The notes under the pieces were generated by a model that had not been told where the DNA came from, did not search any database, and worked only from the letters and a program-made list of their open reading frames with translations. DNA of 64,000 bases, from NCBI GenBank assembly GCA_021234155.1, contig JAJEKV010000056.1:8108575-8172574 (forward strand), given 5' to 3'. Positions within the stretch are counted from its first letter, which is position 1; every line of letters begins with the position of its first letter. Positions 61,134-64,000 of this stretch are shown here, piece by piece. The stretch is from Isoetes taiwanensis (taxonomy: Eukaryota; Streptophyta; Lycopodiopsida; Isoetales; Isoetaceae). The translations under genes were made by a program, and so were the position numbers.

Positions 61134-61235
61134 CGTAGCACCATGGCCATCATACTAATCAAAACCATACCCTTATAGTTTGGGCGTAGCACCATGGCCA
61201 TCATACTAATCAAAACCATACCCTTATAGTTTGGG
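61134..61235. repeat. perfect 51-bp tandem duplication
   Basis: Bases 61134-61184 are repeated exactly at 61185-61235 (unit starts CGTAGCACCATGG). Confidence 0.95.
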
Positions 61236-61949
61236 CGACCATCTAGGCAAGGGTTCGATGAAGCCTATTGCTATAGCTTTGTATTGTGGAGAGCCTAATT
61301 CAATAACATAACATACCAAGGAAAGCTAAAGTATGGTTTCGATAGCTTAGAGCGTATTAATGAATAACCTATTATGGTTCAAAACCTTAGACACTAATTT
61401 GATATATATGTATGGGGATACCAGACCTTGGGATCCCTTTAAAAAAAACAGTCTCGAAGAAGCAATGGCGGCCTCTTATGGGTTTCTATTCACTGGCGGT
61501 CTTACTACATCCGAAGCTATAAGGCAGGCGTTTCCATAAGATTGGATTGGCAATCCCCTATACCATATCTTGTTTTCTATCTGAATCAAACGTTGGCTAT
61601 GGAGTAGCAACAATCAGAGGTCGGCTGGCAGACAGAACAAATAACTACGGGAAAAGCTTGAAATTGCAAAGCTTGGCCAGAATCTTTATCAGAGGTCGAA
61701 TTGCAGGTTCTTTAGAGGCAGATGGCAACTAGCTTCATGCTATGGTTGGGGCTCCTGGTTTCACATACAGCGACAACAGTCAGAGAAATCCATGAGAATC
61801 CCCACACAAGCAAAATCAAAAGCAAGAATCTGTTTGGTAAAGCGAGGTCAGGGATGATCATACAGCAGAAATCGATATAGCAACACAAGAACAGATTTTG
61901 CATGGAAGAATAAGAACCTGGTCGTATTCACAACAATAGAAAGGTCAAT

Positions 61950-62197
61950 TAGTGACGCCTGTAGCGACGTCTGGCCACGTGACACAGACGTCGTTGGAGA
62001 CATCGCATGCGACGTGGTGCTAGACGTCACATGCGATGTCTACAGACGTGACCCACGTGACTCAGACGTGACCATGCGACGTCTGGTAGACGTCCCATGC
62101 GACGTATCACATGCGAATAAATATTTATATAAATATATTTTATTATTAATTAAATAAAATTAAAATAACAAATTCTAGACATCGCATGCGACGTCAT
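61950..62197. repeat. array of ACGT-core and GCATGC palindromes
   Basis: Twelve ACGT cores lie within about 230 bp, at 61967, 61977, 61988, 62012, 62024, 62046, 62055, 62066, 62079, 62090, 62102 and 62191. Several are full palindromes (GACGTC, CACGTG), and CATGCGACGT-like units recur in both orientations. The CpG-rich block contrasts with its AT-rich flanks. Possible readings are subterminal transposase-binding repeats or a cluster of bZIP-type sites. Confidence 0.85.
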
Positions 62198-62361
62198 GCA
62201 GAAAAAAAAATGAATGAATTACTTAGATAATTACAATATGATGTACAAGAGGCAAAAGGCATGTCACCTTTTTTTTTAATTGAAAATCGTGTATTGTATT
62301 TATATTTTTAAATAATCACAGAAGACTCGTTAAGGGGAGTATCCACCCTTTTAGCCTAGAG

Positions 62362-62693
62362 CTAATCTTTGTCAGACTCGGTGGAGTCGTCATCCGAGTA
62401 AGTGATTTGAGGACGCCTGTCAACCTTCTTGAGGTTCGCGATCGGATGGCTCTCCAAAGTTCGACGTTCCCTCGTCGACCCTTGTCCTGCGTCCTCGTCT
62501 AAGGCTTGGTTTATGTGTTCCACTACTTCCTAGAAAAACTAGAAGAATATGGCATTAATGTAGTTCATAGAATTATAGTAATTACATACAACACACATTG
62601 GCATTCTCGTGATGTGGGATAGTTCCCTCTTCGTATAACTGTTGATATAGATAAACAGCTCCACGAGTAGTGGCTATTTGTACGTGCTCCTTG
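62362..62693 (-). CDS. last two exons of an unrecognised protein (orphan fragment)
   Basis: Two minus-strand exons with matching phases and good splice sites: 62693-62597 (after CCCCTAG, followed by GTGTGT) and 62529-62362 (after TTTTTCTAG, ending in TAG). Together they encode about 88 residues with no stop, including a Tyr-Leu-Tyr-Gln-Gln-Leu-Tyr-Glu block and an acidic Ser-Asp-Asp-Asp-Ser-Thr-Glu-Ser-Asp tail. I do not recognise the family. Its position beside an array of palindromic repeats suggests the C-terminus of a DNA-transposon protein, but that is inference. Upstream exons are not found in the window. Confidence 0.5.
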
Positions 62694-62699
62694 CTAGGG

Positions 62700-64000
62700 G
62701 AAAACCTGTATAGCCAGTACTATGACAATATGACGAGTATTAGCTAATGACATTTAAAGTTCTTATTAGATAACAAATGGAACAAGCCTATCTTGATATG
62801 AAGGCAGCAAGGCGGCAAGGCGGCAAGGGGGCGGCAAGGCCAAAAGGATAAGCTTAGTTAATCACATTTCGTATAATCCATTCCATATGTTTCTCTGCGA
62901 TGCATCTGTGATTTTTCTCTGGAGCCTTTAATCTTCTGGAGTTTTTCAGCTTCATTTTCAGTTTTTCAGATCTCTACAGGGATGATATTATAGGTTGAAG
63001 CATAGTTTAGCTGCAACATCGGGCAAACAGAGCACAGGACGCTGATGCAGTCGGCATAAAGGAGATTTGAGGAAGGAACAAATCCGAGACAGCAATATCG
63101 GCTTTGAGAAAGGGATTTTGTTGAAACTTCAGGCTTTGGGAGTAGTTGTGGTCGTCTTTGGGTTACGTCTCTCATCTTCGCTGGTATTTTATGCAAAACA
63201 GAGATGTAGTGCAGGAAGAACAAACAGTTTTAGCCCACGAAATTTCAGTAATCTCCTATTCTGTAATGATTTTCCTTCTAAAGTTTTTCGTATTGTTAAC
63301 TTCGTGGATTTGCTGGGCTCTTTCTTTGATAAATCTCTCTCATAACAGAGAGATTTGAGGATTCTAATGGCTTCATTGGGTAAGATACAGGTTGTGGAAA
63401 ACGAGACTTTTGTAAGAGCAAATCTTTTCCGGATCAAAGGCCCATTTCATAGTGCCTGCTCCCCTCCTTACTTCAAGGCATTAACAATGGCACTAGATGC
63501 TAGGAGCTGTCGGATTTGTGTGATAGAGGATTTTGTATGTATATACATTTCAAAGCCAGTGTCGACACAAGAGATTCGATGATTCGGCGTGTTCGTAAGT
63601 CAGGAAAGCATGCAGTAGAAATAACAGGATCTGAAGATAGCTTACTGCAGCATAAAGTTTGGAGGACGAGCTAGCAAGGTCCTCGCAGCCACAAATCGAG
63701 CTATTATCTAATCGATGAAGGGGATTTCGGTAGGTTATTTCGGCCCGCTTTGCCTGCATACAGATTAAGACAACAATATAATAAAAGCCAGTCATGCACT
63801 ATGTGCCAGTTAGGAATCCTGATTCAATTCGGTGAAGCTCAGAATAAAGTAAGATAATATACAGTGTATTGGGGGGCAGACGATGGCAGTGGCATCAGGC
63901 TATAAGGATGGGCGCTATAAATGAACGGCAGCATGGGAATCCAAAATCCACCAGATGGAAAAAGGATGTGGCAGCAGAAATCCAAAATCCAAAATGATGG
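62700..64000. other. gene-poor DNA at window end
   Basis: No supported gene. A short G-rich run of GGCAAGGC-like repeats lies near 62805-62842. A plus-strand frame from an ATG at 63367 to 63582 (71 codons) is open but unrecognised. Confidence 0.4.

Larger units (their letters stand above)
58246..61949. other. AT-rich intergenic DNA without a recognised gene
   Basis: No coding region that I can support. It contains a T-arm-like hairpin at 58883-58902, the MITE-like element at 59126-59727 and the 51-bp duplication at 61134-61235. Confidence 0.5.

Overview
This window is nuclear DNA from a land plant. It contains a near-complete gene for the plant-type giant protein BIG (the UBR4/Calossin/Pushover family), a plant-type syntaxin of the SYP81 group, half of a plant UDP-glycosyltransferase, and several kinds of plant retrotransposon. 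The intergenic DNA is AT-rich and full of repeats. I cannot fix the lineage from sequence alone; the load of old LINE copies and the HUH-type element make a non-flowering plant (fern, lycophyte or bryophyte) a reasonable guess, but only a guess.

Layout. 1-0.2 kb: the last coding exon of an unrecognised gene (+). 1.05-5.17 kb: a repeat bounded by 29-bp terminal inverted repeats, carrying arrays of an 18-bp palindrome. 5.3-12.05 kb: two copies (A, 5'-truncated; B, near full length and heavily decayed) of one LINE family, both reading minus. 15.07-16.98 kb: an intact seven-exon SYP81/syntaxin-18-like gene (-). 19.4-21.8 kb: a poly(A)-tailed L1-type LINE (-) with a long open reverse transcriptase frame. 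21.9-22.85 kb: another 3' fragment of the first LINE family (+). 23.1-25.7 kb: a broken Copia element (+). 27.4-32.55 kb: a GC-rich, roughly full-length copy of the first LINE family (-). 36.43-53.96 kb: the BIG gene (-), about 15.3 kb of coding sequence in 15 exons. 54.5-57.1 kb: a GC-richer locus encoding a Rep-like HUH endonuclease and a second protein, followed by a cloverleaf-like inverted repeat. 57.4-58.25 kb: a frameshifted C-terminal half of a glycosyltransferase. 59.1-59.7 kb: a MITE-like inverted-repeat element. 61.95-62.7 kb: an array of ACGT/GCATGC palindromes beside two orphan coding exons (-).

How the pieces relate. BIG and SYP81 are housekeeping genes (ubiquitin-dependent protein turnover and auxin transport; ER-Golgi membrane fusion) and are not an operon or cluster. 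Everything else is mobile or decaying DNA. The BIG copy is unexpectedly damaged: one 1-nt frameshift, one small frame-shifting deletion and one in-frame stop are visible, although most of its 5,000 codons remain open. It is either a young pseudogene or a real gene with local assembly errors. The most unusual locus is the HUH-endonuclease element that lies head-to-head with BIG, less than 1.2 kb from its start codon. Its protein has a His-hydrophobic-His motif and a Tyr-x2-Lys motif like Rep initiators of rolling-circle replicons, but no helicase is seen. That fits the recently described eukaryotic Replitron class, or a related undescribed lineage, better than a Helitron.
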